The notes: generated by a model not told the origin, from the letters alone. A stretch of DNA of 64,000 bases from Hasllibacter halocynthiae (GCF_003003095.1 NZ_PVTT01000002.1:744001-808000); one strand, 5' to 3'; shown: positions 46,113 through 55,128, counted from the first letter of the stretch. Made by a program: numbers and translations.

Positions 46113-47029
46113 TGCTCCGCCTCCCCGATCTCGTAGAGCTCGGCGGGCTGCACGAGCAGGTCGTAGGCCAGTTTGCCGCACACCACGAGGACGAGCGCCG
46201 CCAGGAGGACGCGCAGCTGCTCGCCCCGCAGGCGGGTGCCGAGGCGGGTGCCGACCTGCGCGCCCACCACCCCCCCGAGCAGGAGGAGCACGGCCAGCAT
46301 CACGTCCACCGTCTGGTTCGTCGTCGCGTGCAGGAGCGTCGTGAACCCGGTCACGAAGATGATCTGGAAGAGCGACGTCCCGATCACGACCTTGGTCGGC
46401 ATCCCCAGGACGTAGATCATCGCGGGAACCATGATGAATCCGCCGCCCACGCCCATGATAGCGGCGAGCACGCCCACGAGCAGCCCCACGAGGAGCGGCG
46501 GGATCACCGAGATGTAGAGGCCGGAGGTGCGGAACCGCATCCGGAAGGGCAGGGACTGCACCCAGCCCCGCTGGCGCCGGCGCGGCGGCTGGGTGGGCCC
46601 CACCCGGGCCGATCGGCGCAGCGCCCGGACCGATTCGACGAACATCAGCGCGCCGACGATCCCGAGGAACACGACGTAGGAGAGCCGCACGAGGAGGTCG
46701 ACCTGCCCCATCTCGCGCAGGGCGTTGAAGATCGCGAGGCCGAGCGCCGCCCCGACGAGCCCCCCGATCAGCAGCACCGTGCCCATCCTGAGGTCCACCG
46801 TGCGGCGCCGAAGGTGGGCCAGGACCCCCGAGAACGAGGAGGCGACGATCTGGTTCGCCTCCGTCGCCACGGCGACCGCAGGCGGGATGCCGATGAAGAA
46901 GAGCAGCGGGGTCATCAGGAAGCCCCCGCCCACGCCGAACATCCCCGAGAGGATGCCGACGAGCCCGCCGAGCCCCACGAGGAGGAAGGCGTTCACCGAG
47001 ACCTCGGCTATGGGGAGGTAGATCTGCAT
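46109..47029 (-). CDS. TauE/SafE-family sulfite/anion exporter
   Basis: This 306-residue membrane protein has two TauE/SafE halves each with the 'GVGGGFLMTPLLFF' and 'GVGGGFIMVPAMIY' motif. The linker is basic (residues about 135-165). Relatives export sulfite or sulfoacetate during sulfonate breakdown. It forms a two-gene unit with TIGR02186. The ATG at 47029 has GGAG eight bases ahead; a longer GTG start would add twelve residues with no extra helix. A taurine link is plausible because taurine use genes lie 9-10 kb away, but this is weak. Confidence 0.9.
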   Translation of the reverse strand: MQIYLPIAEVSVNAFLLVGLGGLVGILSGMFGVGGGFLMTPLLFFIGIPPAVAVATEANQIVASSFSGVLAHLRRRTVDLRMGTVLLIGGLVGAALGLAIFNALREMGQVDLLVRLSYVVFLGIVGALMFVESVRALRRSARVGPTQPPRRRQRGWVQSLPFRMRFRTSGLYISVIPPLLVGLLVGVLAAIMGVGGGFIMVPAMIYVLGMPTKVVIGTSLFQIIFVTGFTTLLHATTNQTVDVMLAVLLLLGGVVGAQVGTRLGTRLRGEQLRVLLAALVLVVCGKLAYDLLVQPAELYEIGEAEH

Positions 47030-47119
47030 CCGGGACACTCCGGGGGACGCCTTCCCCCTCACCACGAAGCGCGCCGAGCGGCAAGCCGCGGGTCGCCCCG
47101 AAATCCCCCCCGGGGCCCG

Positions 47120-47449
47120 CTAGGGGGCCGGCGGGGGGCCGCCCGTCTCGCTGGCGATCCAGTCGAGGAAGGAGGGCGCGCCGTGGACGATGGGCAGGGC
47201 GATCAGCGCGGGCTCGTCATAGGGGTGAAGCCGGGCGACGAGGGCGAACAGCGCCTCGCGCGCGGCCGCCGTCGTCTTGAGCCAGACGCGCCATTCCTCG
47301 GCCTCCCGGACCGCGCCGTCCCAGCGGAACACGGACGCGATCCGGTCGACATGCGCGCAGGCGGCCAGCCGCGCCTCGACGGCGGCGCGGGCGATGGCGC
47401 CGGCCTCCCCCTCCGAGGGGAGGGTCGTCTGGACGAGGAGGGCGCTCAT
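47120..47449 (-). CDS. cutA: CutA1 divalent-cation tolerance protein
   Basis: CutA1 is a small trimeric protein associated with copper and other metal tolerance; its true role is debated. The 109-residue chain shows 'LVQTTLPSEGEAGAIARAAVEARLAACAHVDRIASVFRWDGAV' (cut short here), 'EEWRVWLKTTAA' and 'HPYDEPALIALPI'. The ATG overlaps the upstream permease stop. It is likely a passenger at the end of the BmpA-type transporter operon. Confidence 0.9.
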   Translation of the reverse strand: MSALLVQTTLPSEGEAGAIARAAVEARLAACAHVDRIASVFRWDGAVREAEEWRVWLKTTAAAREALFALVARLHPYDEPALIALPIVHGAPSFLDWIASETGGPPPAP

Positions 47450-48444
47450 CGCTCCTTCACGTAGGGCGCGCCGCCCGCACGGGGCGGGATGGCCTTGCCG
47501 ACGAAGCCGGCGAGGATCACCACCGTCAGGATGTAGGGCAGCGCCTGCATGAACTGGGAGGGAATCTCGAAGCCGAAGAGGCCGATGGACTGGAACCGTC
47601 CCTCGACCGCCTGGAGGAGCCCGAAGAGCAGGCAGGCGCCCAGCGCGTAGAAGGGCCGCCACTTGGCGAAGATGAGGGCGGCGAGCGCGATGAACCCCCG
47701 GCCCGCCGTCATGTCCTTGGTGAAGCCCGCGTTGAACCCCGTGGCGAGGTAGGCCCCCGCGAGGCCCGTCAGCAGGCCGCAGATCAGCACGGCGGCGTAG
47801 CGCAGGCGCACCACGCTGATGCCGGCGGTGTCGACGGCGCCCGGATTCTCGCCCACGGCGCGCAGGCGCAGGCCGAAGCGGGTGCGGAAGAGGATCCACC
47901 AGGTCAGCGGCACCGCCAGGATCGCCACGTAGACGAGGATCGTGTGGCCGGAGATCACGTCCCAGTAGAGCGCGGAGAGGCCCGACGGCTCGAGGTCGTC
48001 GGCCCGGGCCTGCCGGAAGCCGGAGCGCAACTCGTCCGCGCCGGGGAAGGTGATCGGCTCGAACCGCCCGTCGCCCGACAGGGACGGCGTCCGGCCGCCC
48101 TGCGCGAACCAGTCCTGCGCGATCAGCACCGTCAGCCCCGCGGCGAGGAAGTTGATCGCCACGCCCGAGATCAGCTGGTCGCCCCGAAAGGTGATGGAGG
48201 CGATCGCGTGGATCAGCGCGAACACCATCGACGCGGCGACGCCGGCCAGGAGGCCGAGCCAGACGTTCCCCGTGGTGTAGGCGATCGCGGCCGAGAAGAA
48301 GGCGGCGATCAGCATCTTGCCCTCGAGGCCGATGTCGAACACGCCCGCCCGCTCGGAGAAGAGGCCGGCGAGGCATGCCAGCAGCAGCGGCGTGGCGAGG
48401 CGGATCGTCGAGTCGAGGATCTGGAAGACGGTGAGGAGGTCCAT
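47446..48444 (-). CDS. BmpA-type nucleoside ABC permease 2
   Basis: This 332-residue permease is of the BPD_transp_2 type (NupQ/YufQ-like). It has 'TPLLLACLAGLFSERAGVFDIGLEGKMLIAAFFS', the loop 'FGLRLRAVGENPGAVDTAGISVVRLRYAAVL' and 'AGRGFIALAALIFAKW', all typical for nucleoside transporters. The other permease gene lies 2.5 kb upstream. The start directly follows the LysE-type stop with no gap. It is probably translated from the same transcript as LysE. Confidence 0.88.
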   Translation of the reverse strand: MDLLTVFQILDSTIRLATPLLLACLAGLFSERAGVFDIGLEGKMLIAAFFSAAIAYTTGNVWLGLLAGVAASMVFALIHAIASITFRGDQLISGVAINFLAAGLTVLIAQDWFAQGGRTPSLSGDGRFEPITFPGADELRSGFRQARADDLEPSGLSALYWDVISGHTILVYVAILAVPLTWWILFRTRFGLRLRAVGENPGAVDTAGISVVRLRYAAVLICGLLTGLAGAYLATGFNAGFTKDMTAGRGFIALAALIFAKWRPFYALGACLLFGLLQAVEGRFQSIGLFGFEIPSQFMQALPYILTVVILAGFVGKAIPPRAGGAPYVKER

Positions 48445-49080
48445 TCAGCGGTCCAGGGCTAGGCGTAGGGCGAAGAGGGCGAAGAAGGCCCCGAGCGTAC
48501 CCTCGATCCCCCGGCGGGCACGGGCATAGGCGGCCCGCACCGGCGCGGAGGAGAGAAGGAGCGCCCAGGCGCCGTGACAGAGGAACGAGACGATCCAGGC
48601 GCCGAAGGCGAAGGCCGCGATCACCGCGGCCCCGCCACCCTGGGTGGCGCCGACGGCGTTGATGGCCAGCCAGAAGACGATCGCCTTGGGATTGGTGACC
48701 TGCAGGGCGAAGCCCGCGGCGAAGTGCCTCCAGGCCGGGGCGGGCGCGACCGATGCGGCCCGGGGCGGCGGGGCCTTCGCGGCGGCCCTGCGGAACGCCC
48801 CCCAGGCGAGCCAGAGAAGGTAGGCCGCGCCGATCGCGCGGACCGCCTGCATCGCCCAGGCGGCCTGCGACAGCAGCAGCCCGATCCCAAAGATGGTGCC
48901 GAGGTTCAGCACGACCGAGCCGGTGGCGATCCCGGCCGAGGCGGTCAGCGCCGGGCCGCGCCCCTGCCCGAGACCGATCCCGAGCAGCATCGCCACCGCC
49001 GGTCCCGGCGAGGAGGCCGCGACGAGGAGGATGGCGTAGGCCGCGGCGAAGCCGGGCAGGAATGTCGTGAAATCCGTCAT
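48445..49080 (-). CDS. LysE/RhtB-family amino-acid exporter
   Basis: This 211-residue protein has six helices and the LysE/RhtB pattern 'ASSPGPAVAMLLGIGLGQGRGPALTASAGIATGS' (partly shown) and 'QVTNPKAIVFWLAI'. Such proteins export amino acids or related metabolites. It is read in the same direction between an RTX gene and the second nucleoside permease, in a position where relatives have no gene. The substrate is unknown. The ATG at 49080 has no strong ribosome binding site. Confidence 0.88.
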   Translation of the reverse strand: MTDFTTFLPGFAAAYAILLVAASSPGPAVAMLLGIGLGQGRGPALTASAGIATGSVVLNLGTIFGIGLLLSQAAWAMQAVRAIGAAYLLWLAWGAFRRAAAKAPPPRAASVAPAPAWRHFAAGFALQVTNPKAIVFWLAINAVGATQGGGAAVIAAFAFGAWIVSFLCHGAWALLLSSAPVRAAYARARRGIEGTLGAFFALFALRLALDR

Positions 49081-49191
49081 GGGGCGCCCCTGGCCGGGCG
49101 GGGACGCAGGGTCGCGCGCAGGATGGCCGGTGCCGATCCGGGTCCCGCGCGAGGAGCGCGGCGAGGCGCGGTGTCGCTCGTCAAGTTCGCC

Positions 49192-49212
49192 TCCGGCCCC
49201 GTCGGGGCCGGA
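49192..49212. terminator. Hairpin after the RTX gene
   Basis: TCCGGCCCC pairs with GGGGCCGGA around GTC, about 60 bases after the RTX stop on the minus strand. It lacks a U-run. Nothing else is recognised in the 191-base gap before the LysE-type gene. Confidence 0.4.
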
Positions 49213-49271
49213 AGCGTCCGGCCCACCCCTTCGCAGACGTTAGTTCAGCCGGGGCGGGCCGTATAGGCGCA

Positions 49272-50810
49272 TCAGCCGAAGAAGAAGAAGTCCTCCAGCG
49301 TCAGCGACGCGTCCGAGCTCTCCCAAGAGATGACGGCGTCGAGGCCGTTCTGCTCGATGGTGGCGTCCGAGAACTCGCGGTCGCCGTTGAACAGGGCCTC
49401 GAACGCGTCGGTGGAGGAGAACTCCGCCCGCTCGAAACCGTCGATCAGGATCAGCTCGTCCTGGCCGTTCTCGAAGTCCAGGATCGTGTCCTGGCCGCTC
49501 TGGGGCGTAAAGAAGAACAGGTCGGAACCCGCGCCCCCTTCGAACGTGTCGTCCCCGGCGCCGCCGTTGAACTGATCCGAGCCGGCGCCGCCGACGAGGC
49601 GGTCGTCGCCGTCGCCGCCCGAGAGCGTGTCGCTCGAGGCGCCGCCGAAGAGCTCGTCGTCGCCGTCGCCGCCCTTGAGCTCGTCCTGGCCTTGGCCGCC
49701 GCGCAGGATGTCATCGCCCGCGCCGCCCTCGATCACGTCGGAGCTGCCGCCGCCGCGAAGGACGTCATCGCCCTCGCCGCCGTTCAGGGTGTCGGTACCC
49801 TGACCGCCGAAGATCGAGTCGTTGCCGGCGTCGCCGCGGACCTCGTCGTTGCCCGCGCCGCCGCGCAGGACGTCGTCGCCCTCGCCGCCGTCGATCCGGT
49901 CGGCGCCGCTGTCGCCGAAGATCTGGTCGCGGCCATTGCCACCGTCGAGTTCGTCGGCGCCTGCGCCGCCCTCGATCCGGTCGTCGCCGTCCGCGCCCTT
50001 GATCTGATCGTCGCCGGAGCCGCCGAGAAGCTCGTCGTCACCGCCGCGACCATCGATGTTGTCGTCGCCACCGAGGCCGTCGATCTTGTCGGGGCCGGGC
50101 GTGCCAGTCAGGACGTCGCCCTGCGGGGTGCCCATGATGGTGCTCATGTCACCGTCGGTGCCGCCGTCTTCGCCGCCGCCGGTCTCGCCACCGCCGTTTT
50201 CGCCACCGTCTTCGCCGCCGCCGGTCTCGCCGCCGCCGGTCTCACCGCCGTCTTCACCACCGCCGGTCTCACCGCCGCCGGTCTCACCGCCGTCTTCACC
50301 ACCGCCGGTTTCGCCACCGCCGGTCTCACCACCGCCGGTCTCGCCACCGTCTTCGCCGCCGCCGGTCTCGCCGCCGCCGGTCTCACCGCCGTCTTCACCA
50401 CCGCCGTCTTCACCACCGCCGGTTTCGCCACCGCCGGTCTCACCACCGCCGGTGCCGCCGTCTTCGCCACCGCCGGTCTCACCGCCGCCGGTCTCGCCGC
50501 CGTCTTCGCCACCGCCGGTTTCGCCGCCGCCGGTCTCACCGCCGCCGGTGCCGCCGTCTTCGGGGCCGTCCCCGGGGTCACCTTCCTCGGCGCCCCCGTC
50601 CTCGGTGGTGCCGCCGGCAGTCTCGCCGCGGACCTGCTGGAGCAGCTCCATGAACGCGCTGTCGGCGCGGTTCAGAAAGTCGGCGACGATCTCCTGCGGC
50701 GTCCGGGACGCGCCTTCGGACGCTGCCTGCACCTCCGGCGCCCCGAGGGGCGTCGCTTCGGACATTTCGGACGTATCGGCGAAGTTCATGGGGTCGGGTG
50801 TCGCGTTCAT
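49272..50810 (-). CDS. RTX calcium-binding secreted protein with Gly/Glu linker
   Basis: This 512-residue acidic protein has three parts. Residues 1-83 are a mostly polar head with a helical stretch. Residues 84-221 are a low-complexity stretch made of GGGE-T/D units. Residues about 228-430 hold 22 consecutive RTX nonapeptides (GGxGxDxLx type) that would form a calcium beta-roll. The tail ends 'LTLEDFFFFG', the hydrophobic end typical of type I secretion signals. No secretion ABC/HlyD genes are adjacent. The ATG follows GGAGACGACATC. Its place between two permease genes of a nucleoside transporter is odd. No enzymatic domain is visible, so it may be an adhesive or structural protein. Confidence 0.88.
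   Translation of the reverse strand: MNATPDPMNFADTSEMSEATPLGAPEVQAASEGASRTPQEIVADFLNRADSAFMELLQQVRGETAGGTTEDGGAEEGDPGDGPEDGGTGGGETGGGETGGGEDGGETGGGETGGGEDGGTGGGETGGGETGGGEDGGGEDGGETGGGETGGGEDGGETGGGETGGGETGGGEDGGETGGGETGGGEDGGETGGGETGGGEDGGENGGGETGGGEDGGTDGDMSTIMGTPQGDVLTGTPGPDKIDGLGGDDNIDGRGGDDELLGGSGDDQIKGADGDDRIEGGAGADELDGGNGRDQIFGDSGADRIDGGEGDDVLRGGAGNDEVRGDAGNDSIFGGQGTDTLNGGEGDDVLRGGGSSDVIEGGAGDDILRGGQGQDELKGGDGDDELFGGASSDTLSGGDGDDRLVGGAGSDQFNGGAGDDTFEGGAGSDLFFFTPQSGQDTILDFENGQDELILIDGFERAEFSSTDAFEALFNGDREFSDATIEQNGLDAVISWESSDASLTLEDFFFFG
50148..50560 (-). repeat. Minisatellite coding Gly-Gly-Gly-Glu units
   Basis: Irregular tandem repeats of 15 to 18 bases (GCCGCCGGTCTCGCC-like on the + strand) code the low-complexity linker of the RTX protein. 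Nucleotide identity between copies is high, so copy number changes by slippage or recombination are likely. Confidence 0.85.
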
Positions 50811-50956
50811 GATGTCGTCTCCGTCGTGTGTGTGTCGTGCGAAGCGGACGGCGAGGCGTCCGCGAATCACAGCCCCGAAGGGGCCGCCGCCCAACATGGG
50901 TGCAAACGGAGGGGCGGCGCATGGATGCTACGGAAACGGGTCCGCGCCGTGCCGGT

Positions 50957-50976
50957 TCCCGCCCAGCCGGGCGGGA
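50957..50976 (-). terminator. Hairpin between the first permease and the RTX gene
   Basis: TCCCGCCC pairs with GGGCGGGA around AGCC, 11 bases after the permease stop in minus-strand direction. There is no U-run. It may separate the transporter message from RTX. Confidence 0.45.
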
Positions 50977-50986
50977 GGCGGTAGCG

Positions 50987-52105
50987 TCATTCCGCCGGAG
51001 TGCCCGCCTTGGGGCCCGATTGGTCCGCCGCCCGACGGAACCGGAGGAACGCCTTTCCCACGGGATCGCGGACCATGTTGTCGAGCGCCCCGGTGAAGAG
51101 GATCACGAGCGCCTGGATGACGACGACCATCTCGCGGGGGACGGAGGTCTCGAACTCGAGCTCGGCGCCTCCCTGGTAGAGGATGCCGAAGAGGATCGCC
51201 GCCAGGAGCACCCCGAACGGGTGCGAGCGGCCCATCAGAGCCACCGCGATCCCGATGAAGCCCGCGCCCTGGACGGGATCGAGGACCAGCCGCTCGGCCT
51301 CGCCCTGCACGGCGTTCACCGCCATCATCCCCGCGAGGCCGCCGGAGATCAGCATGGCGATCACGGTGATGCGGACCGGATCGATCCCGGCATAGACGGC
51401 TGCCGGCTCGGAATGGCCGTAGGCGCGGATCTCGTAGCCGAGGCGCGTGCGCCAGATCAGGAACCAGACCGCGACGCAGGCGGCGAGGGCCACGAGGAAG
51501 GCGACGTTGAGGGGGGCCGAGCGGTTGAAGCCCAGCCACGAGGCCATGTCGTAGGCCGTGGGCAGGTGCGCGCCTTCGGGGAAGCGGGCGGTCTCGGGCG
51601 ACATGCCGGCGCCCTGGAGCGGGCCGACGAGGAGGTAGTTGAGGAGGGCGGCGGCGATGAAGTTGAACATGATCGTCGTGATGACGATGTGGCTGCCCCG
51701 CTTGGCCTGCAGGATCGCCGGCAGGAAGGCCCAGGCCGCCCCGAACGCCGCCGCCGAGACGGTGCAGGCGATCAGCGCCAGCGACCAGTGCGGCCAGGGC
51801 AGCGCGAGGGCGACGATGGCCACCCCAAGGCCGCCGAGCGCGGCCTGCCCCTCGCCCCCGATGTTGAAGAGGCGCGCGTGGAAGGCGACGGCGACGGCGA
51901 GGCCGGTGAAGATGAAGTTGGTGGCGTAGAACAGGGTGTAGCCCCAGCCATAGGCGCTGCCGACGGCCCCGTTCACCATGATCCGCATGGCGTCGAAGGG
52001 GTTCTCGCCGATATAGGCGACGACCGCGCCCGACACGATCAGCGCCAGAACGAGGTTCAGCAGCGGGACGAGCAGGACGTCCGCCCATTTCGGCATGGTG
52101 TCCAC
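50987..52105 (-). CDS. BmpA-type nucleoside ABC permease 1
   Basis: This 372-residue permease (NupP/YufP type) has 'NFIFTGLAVAVAFHARLFNIGGEGQAALGG', 'RGSHIVITTIMFNFIAAALLNYLL' and the loop 'LGYEIRAYGHSEPAAVYAGIDP'. With permease 2, the double ATPase and BmpA it makes a full nucleoside or simple-sugar importer. The start is GTG at 52105 with AAAGG ahead; ATG at 52096 is an alternative. The distance to permease 2 is bridged by RTX and LysE genes. Confidence 0.88.
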   Translation of the reverse strand: MDTMPKWADVLLVPLLNLVLALIVSGAVVAYIGENPFDAMRIMVNGAVGSAYGWGYTLFYATNFIFTGLAVAVAFHARLFNIGGEGQAALGGLGVAIVALALPWPHWSLALIACTVSAAAFGAAWAFLPAILQAKRGSHIVITTIMFNFIAAALLNYLLVGPLQGAGMSPETARFPEGAHLPTAYDMASWLGFNRSAPLNVAFLVALAACVAVWFLIWRTRLGYEIRAYGHSEPAAVYAGIDPVRITVIAMLISGGLAGMMAVNAVQGEAERLVLDPVQGAGFIGIAVALMGRSHPFGVLLAAILFGILYQGGAELEFETSVPREMVVVIQALVILFTGALDNMVRDPVGKAFLRFRRAADQSGPKAGTPAE

Positions 52106-52174
52106 GTGATCTGCCTTTCTAGCCGAGCGCCCGGAAGGGGCCCCGTCGTTTCATCGCCGCCCCCGGCGCCCGGA

Positions 52175-53773
52175 TCAAGCCGCCCCTTCGGCGAGCGGGT
52201 CGGCGCCCGTGCCGGGCGGGTCCCCGGCCTTCGGGGCGGGGGCCCCCTCGGCAGCGCCGTCCATGCCGGCCATGAGGAGGCCCAGCTCGCCCTCGGAGGT
52301 CTCGGCGGGCAGGCGCTCGCCCATGATGCGGCCGTCGAACATGACCGCGATGCGGTCCGACAGGGACATGATCTCGTCGAGCTCGACGGAGACGAGGAGG
52401 ATCGCCTTGCCGGCGTCGCGCAGCTCGACGATGCGCTGGTGGATGAACTCGATCGCGCCGATGTCCACGCCGCGCGTGGGCTGGCCGATCAGCAGGAGGT
52501 CGGGGTTCCGCTCGATCTCGCGCGCGAGGACGATCTTCTGCTGGTTGCCGCCGGAGAAGGACTTGGCCGGCAGGTTCGGGTCGGGCGGACGGACGTCGAA
52601 CCGCTCCATCTTGGCGGCGGTGTCCTCGCGCATGGCCTTGTGATCCATCATCGCGCCGGACGAGTAAGGCGCCTTGTCGTGATAGCCGAAGGCCGTGTTC
52701 TCCCAGGCCGCGAAATCGAGGATCAGCCCCAGCCTGTGCCGGTCCTCGGGCACGTGGGCGATGCCGCGGGCCCGGCGGGTGCGCCCGTCCGATCTGGTCC
52801 CGGAGAGGTCGATCCCCTCGCCGTTCACGCGAACGGTCCCGGTGGCCTTCGAGATGCCGCCCAGCACCTCGAGGAGGGCGGACTGCCCGTTCCCCGCGAC
52901 GCCCGCGACGCCCAGGATCTCGCCCGCGCGGACCTGCAGGTCGATGCCGCGCAGCCGCTCGACACCGTCGGCGTCCACGACGCGCAGGCCCTCGACCTCC
53001 AGCACGGGGGCGCCGGGGCTCGCGGGCCGCTTGTCCACACGCAGGAGGACCTTGCGGCCGACCATCCGCTCGGCGAGGTCCTCGGGCGAGGTGTCGGCCG
53101 TGCCGACGGTGTCGAGCATCTCGCCCCGGCGCATGACCGATACGGTGTCGGTCACGTCCATTATCTCGCGCAGCTTGTGGGTGATGAGGATGATCGTCTT
53201 GCCCTCGTCGCGCAGGCCCCGGAGGATGCGGAAGAGGTGGTCCGCCTCGGCGGGGGTCAGCACGCCCGTCGGCTCGTCGAGGATCAGGATGTCGGCCTGG
53301 CGGTAGAGGGCCTTGAGGATCTCGACCCGCTGCTGGTGGCCGACGGACAGGTTCTCGACGGTCTCGTCGGGATCGACCTCGAGCTCGTACTCGTCGGCCA
53401 GCTCCCGCAGGAGCCTGCGGGCCTTGGCGAGCGAGGGGCGCAGCATGGCCCCCTCCTCGGCGCCGAGGACGACGTTCTCGAGCACGGTGAAGTTCTGCAC
53501 GAGCTTGAAGTGCTGGAAGACCATGCCGATCCCGGCGGCGATGGCGGCCTGCGAATCGGGGATCGCGGTCTCGCGGCCCTTGATCAGGATGGTCCCCCGG
53601 TCGGCCTTGTAGAAGCCGTAGAGGATGCTCATCAGCGTCGACTTGCCCGCGCCGTTCTCGCCGATGATGCCGTGGATCGTGCCCGGCATGACCTTCAGGT
53701 CGATGTCCCTGTTCGCCTGCACCGGCCCGAAGGCCTTGGAGATGCCGCGAAGCTCGATCGCCGGTTCGGTCAT
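52175..53773 (-). CDS. BmpA-type nucleoside ABC transporter ATPase (two domains)
   Basis: This 532-residue double ATPase (YufO/NupO type) has Walker A '[16 protein letters not shown]' and signature 'LSVGHQQRVEILKALYRQ' in domain 1. Domain 2 is degenerate at Walker A ('GVAGNGQSALLEVLGG', lacking the Lys) with signature 'FSGGNQQKIVLAREIERNPDLLL' and 'GQPTRGVDIGA'. Such a mix is normal in this family. The last 30 residues are low-complexity Pro/Gly/Ala. It is flanked by the SnoaL-like gene (2 bases) and permease 1 (69 bases). Confidence 0.9.
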   Translation of the reverse strand: MTEPAIELRGISKAFGPVQANRDIDLKVMPGTIHGIIGENGAGKSTLMSILYGFYKADRGTILIKGRETAIPDSQAAIAAGIGMVFQHFKLVQNFTVLENVVLGAEEGAMLRPSLAKARRLLRELADEYELEVDPDETVENLSVGHQQRVEILKALYRQADILILDEPTGVLTPAEADHLFRILRGLRDEGKTIILITHKLREIMDVTDTVSVMRRGEMLDTVGTADTSPEDLAERMVGRKVLLRVDKRPASPGAPVLEVEGLRVVDADGVERLRGIDLQVRAGEILGVAGVAGNGQSALLEVLGGISKATGTVRVNGEGIDLSGTRSDGRTRRARGIAHVPEDRHRLGLILDFAAWENTAFGYHDKAPYSSGAMMDHKAMREDTAAKMERFDVRPPDPNLPAKSFSGGNQQKIVLAREIERNPDLLLIGQPTRGVDIGAIEFIHQRIVELRDAGKAILLVSVELDEIMSLSDRIAVMFDGRIMGERLPAETSEGELGLLMAGMDGAAEGAPAPKAGDPPGTGADPLAEGAA

Positions 53774-53774
53774 G

Positions 53775-54128
53775 TCAGCCTTCCACGAAGCCGGTCACGC
53801 GGGCGAGGCCGTCCTCGCCCATCGTGCCGACGAAGCGCAGGCGGGCGAAGGGCATCCCGTCGCGGTCGAGGCGCGCCTCGACCATCGCGGTCGAATGGGT
53901 GACGGCCGGCCGGCCCATGGGGTGCAGCTCGGCGTCCGGGATGCGCGCGAGGAAGATGTCCAGGTACTCGGCCATGCCCGCGGGCCCCTCGAACGGCTTG
54001 GGGGCGTTCGGATCCTCGTAGACGGAGGAGGCCGCGAGGGCCTCCTCCAGGATGGTGGCGCGGGCCTCGCCGTCGGCCTCGTTCCAGGCGGACAGGAGCT
54101 TGAGGAGTGCATCGCCAGCGCCTGCCAT
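53775..54128 (-). CDS. SnoaL/NTF2-like protein
   Basis: This 117-residue protein has the NTF2/SnoaL-like fold pattern 'LLKLLSAWNEADGEARATILEEALAASSVYEDPNAPKPFEGPAGMAEYL' (partial view). Such domains bind small molecules or act as isomerases or hydrolases; here the function is not known. It lies between bmpA (4 bases) and the ATPase gene (1 base), so it is translated with the transporter and may act on the imported nucleoside or its product. Confidence 0.72.
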   Translation of the reverse strand: MAGAGDALLKLLSAWNEADGEARATILEEALAASSVYEDPNAPKPFEGPAGMAEYLDIFLARIPDAELHPMGRPAVTHSTAMVEARLDRDGMPFARLRFVGTMGEDGLARVTGFVEG

Positions 54129-54132
54129 CGGA

Positions 54133-55128
54133 TCAGTAGGCCACCGGGCAGGAGTTGTCGGTGGTGTAGTCGTGCACCTCGATCTCGCCGTTGATGATCT
54201 GCATGCGCGCCTCGTCGACGGCCTGGAGCATGTCCTCGGTGACGACGCCCTCGTTGTTCTCGTCGAGCGCGTAGGCCACGCCCTCGGACTCGAGGTCCTT
54301 CACGATGACGCCGGGCGTGAACTCCTCCGCGGAGAAGACGTCGTAGACGGCGTTGTCCACGCGCTTCATCATCGAGGTCAGCACCGAGCCGGGATGCAGG
54401 TGGTTCTGGTTCGAGTCCACGCCGATGGAGAAGATCCCCTCGTCGGCGGCGGCCTGCAGGACGCCCACGCCGGTGCCGCCGGCGGCGGCGTACACGACGT
54501 CGGACCCCTGGGCGATCTGGGCGCGCGTCAGCTCGCCCCCGCGGCCGGGGTCGTTCCACGCGGCGGGCGTGGTGCCGGTCATGTTGACGATGACCTCCGT
54601 GTCGGGGTCCACGGCCTTCGCGCCCTGGGCGTAGCCGCAGGCGAACTTCTGGATCAGCGGGATGTCCATTCCGCCCACGAAGGAGACGGTCCCCGTCTCG
54701 GAGGCCATCGCCGCCATCATCCCCACGAGGTAGGAGCCGGTGTGCTCGGTGAAGACGATGGATTGCACGTTGGGCTGGTCCACGACCGAGTCCACGATGG
54801 CGAAGTCGGTGTCGGGATAGTCCGGCGCGACCGCGTCGAGCGTGGAGGCGTTGGCGAAGCCCAGGACGACGATGGGGTTCGCCCCGCTCTCGGCCATGCG
54901 GCGCATGGTCTGCTCGCGCTGGGCCTCGGTGGCCAGCTCGGTCTCGCGGTAGTCGCCGCCGGTCTCCTCGACCCAGCGCTGGGCGCCGGTGAAGGCCGAT
55001 TCGTTGAAGGACTTGTCGAACTTGCCGCCCAGGTCGATGATCAGGCCGGGCTCGGCGTCCTGCGCGAGGGCCGGCAGGGCCAGCGCGGCCAGCGCGGTCC
55101 CGGCGAGCAGTCTGCGGGTGATGGTCAT
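54133..55128 (-). CDS. BMP-family basic membrane/nucleoside-binding protein
   Basis: This 331-residue exported binding protein has a signal peptide (about 1-23, ending ALAQ). It resembles PnrA/BmpA through 'LIIDLGGKFDKSFNESAFTGAQRWVEETGGDYRE', 'PIVVLGFANASTLDAVAPDYPDTDFAIVDSVVDQPNV' and 'GSYLVGMMAAMASETGTVSFVGGMDIPLI'. Family members bind purine nucleosides. It is first in the operon; CAACGGGAGACC gives a good ribosome binding site. Substrate assignment beyond nucleoside-like is uncertain. Confidence 0.9.
   Translation of the reverse strand: MTITRRLLAGTALAALALPALAQDAEPGLIIDLGGKFDKSFNESAFTGAQRWVEETGGDYRETELATEAQREQTMRRMAESGANPIVVLGFANASTLDAVAPDYPDTDFAIVDSVVDQPNVQSIVFTEHTGSYLVGMMAAMASETGTVSFVGGMDIPLIQKFACGYAQGAKAVDPDTEVIVNMTGTTPAAWNDPGRGGELTRAQIAQGSDVVYAAAGGTGVGVLQAAADEGIFSIGVDSNQNHLHPGSVLTSMMKRVDNAVYDVFSAEEFTPGVIVKDLESEGVAYALDENNEGVVTEDMLQAVDEARMQIINGEIEVHDYTTDNSCPVAY

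Noticed and set aside
49692-51096. Long + strand frames rich in Ala/Val or Pro/Ser opposite the RTX gene
   Set aside because: They are antisense readings of the repeat region; composition is periodic and there is no ribosome binding site or family.
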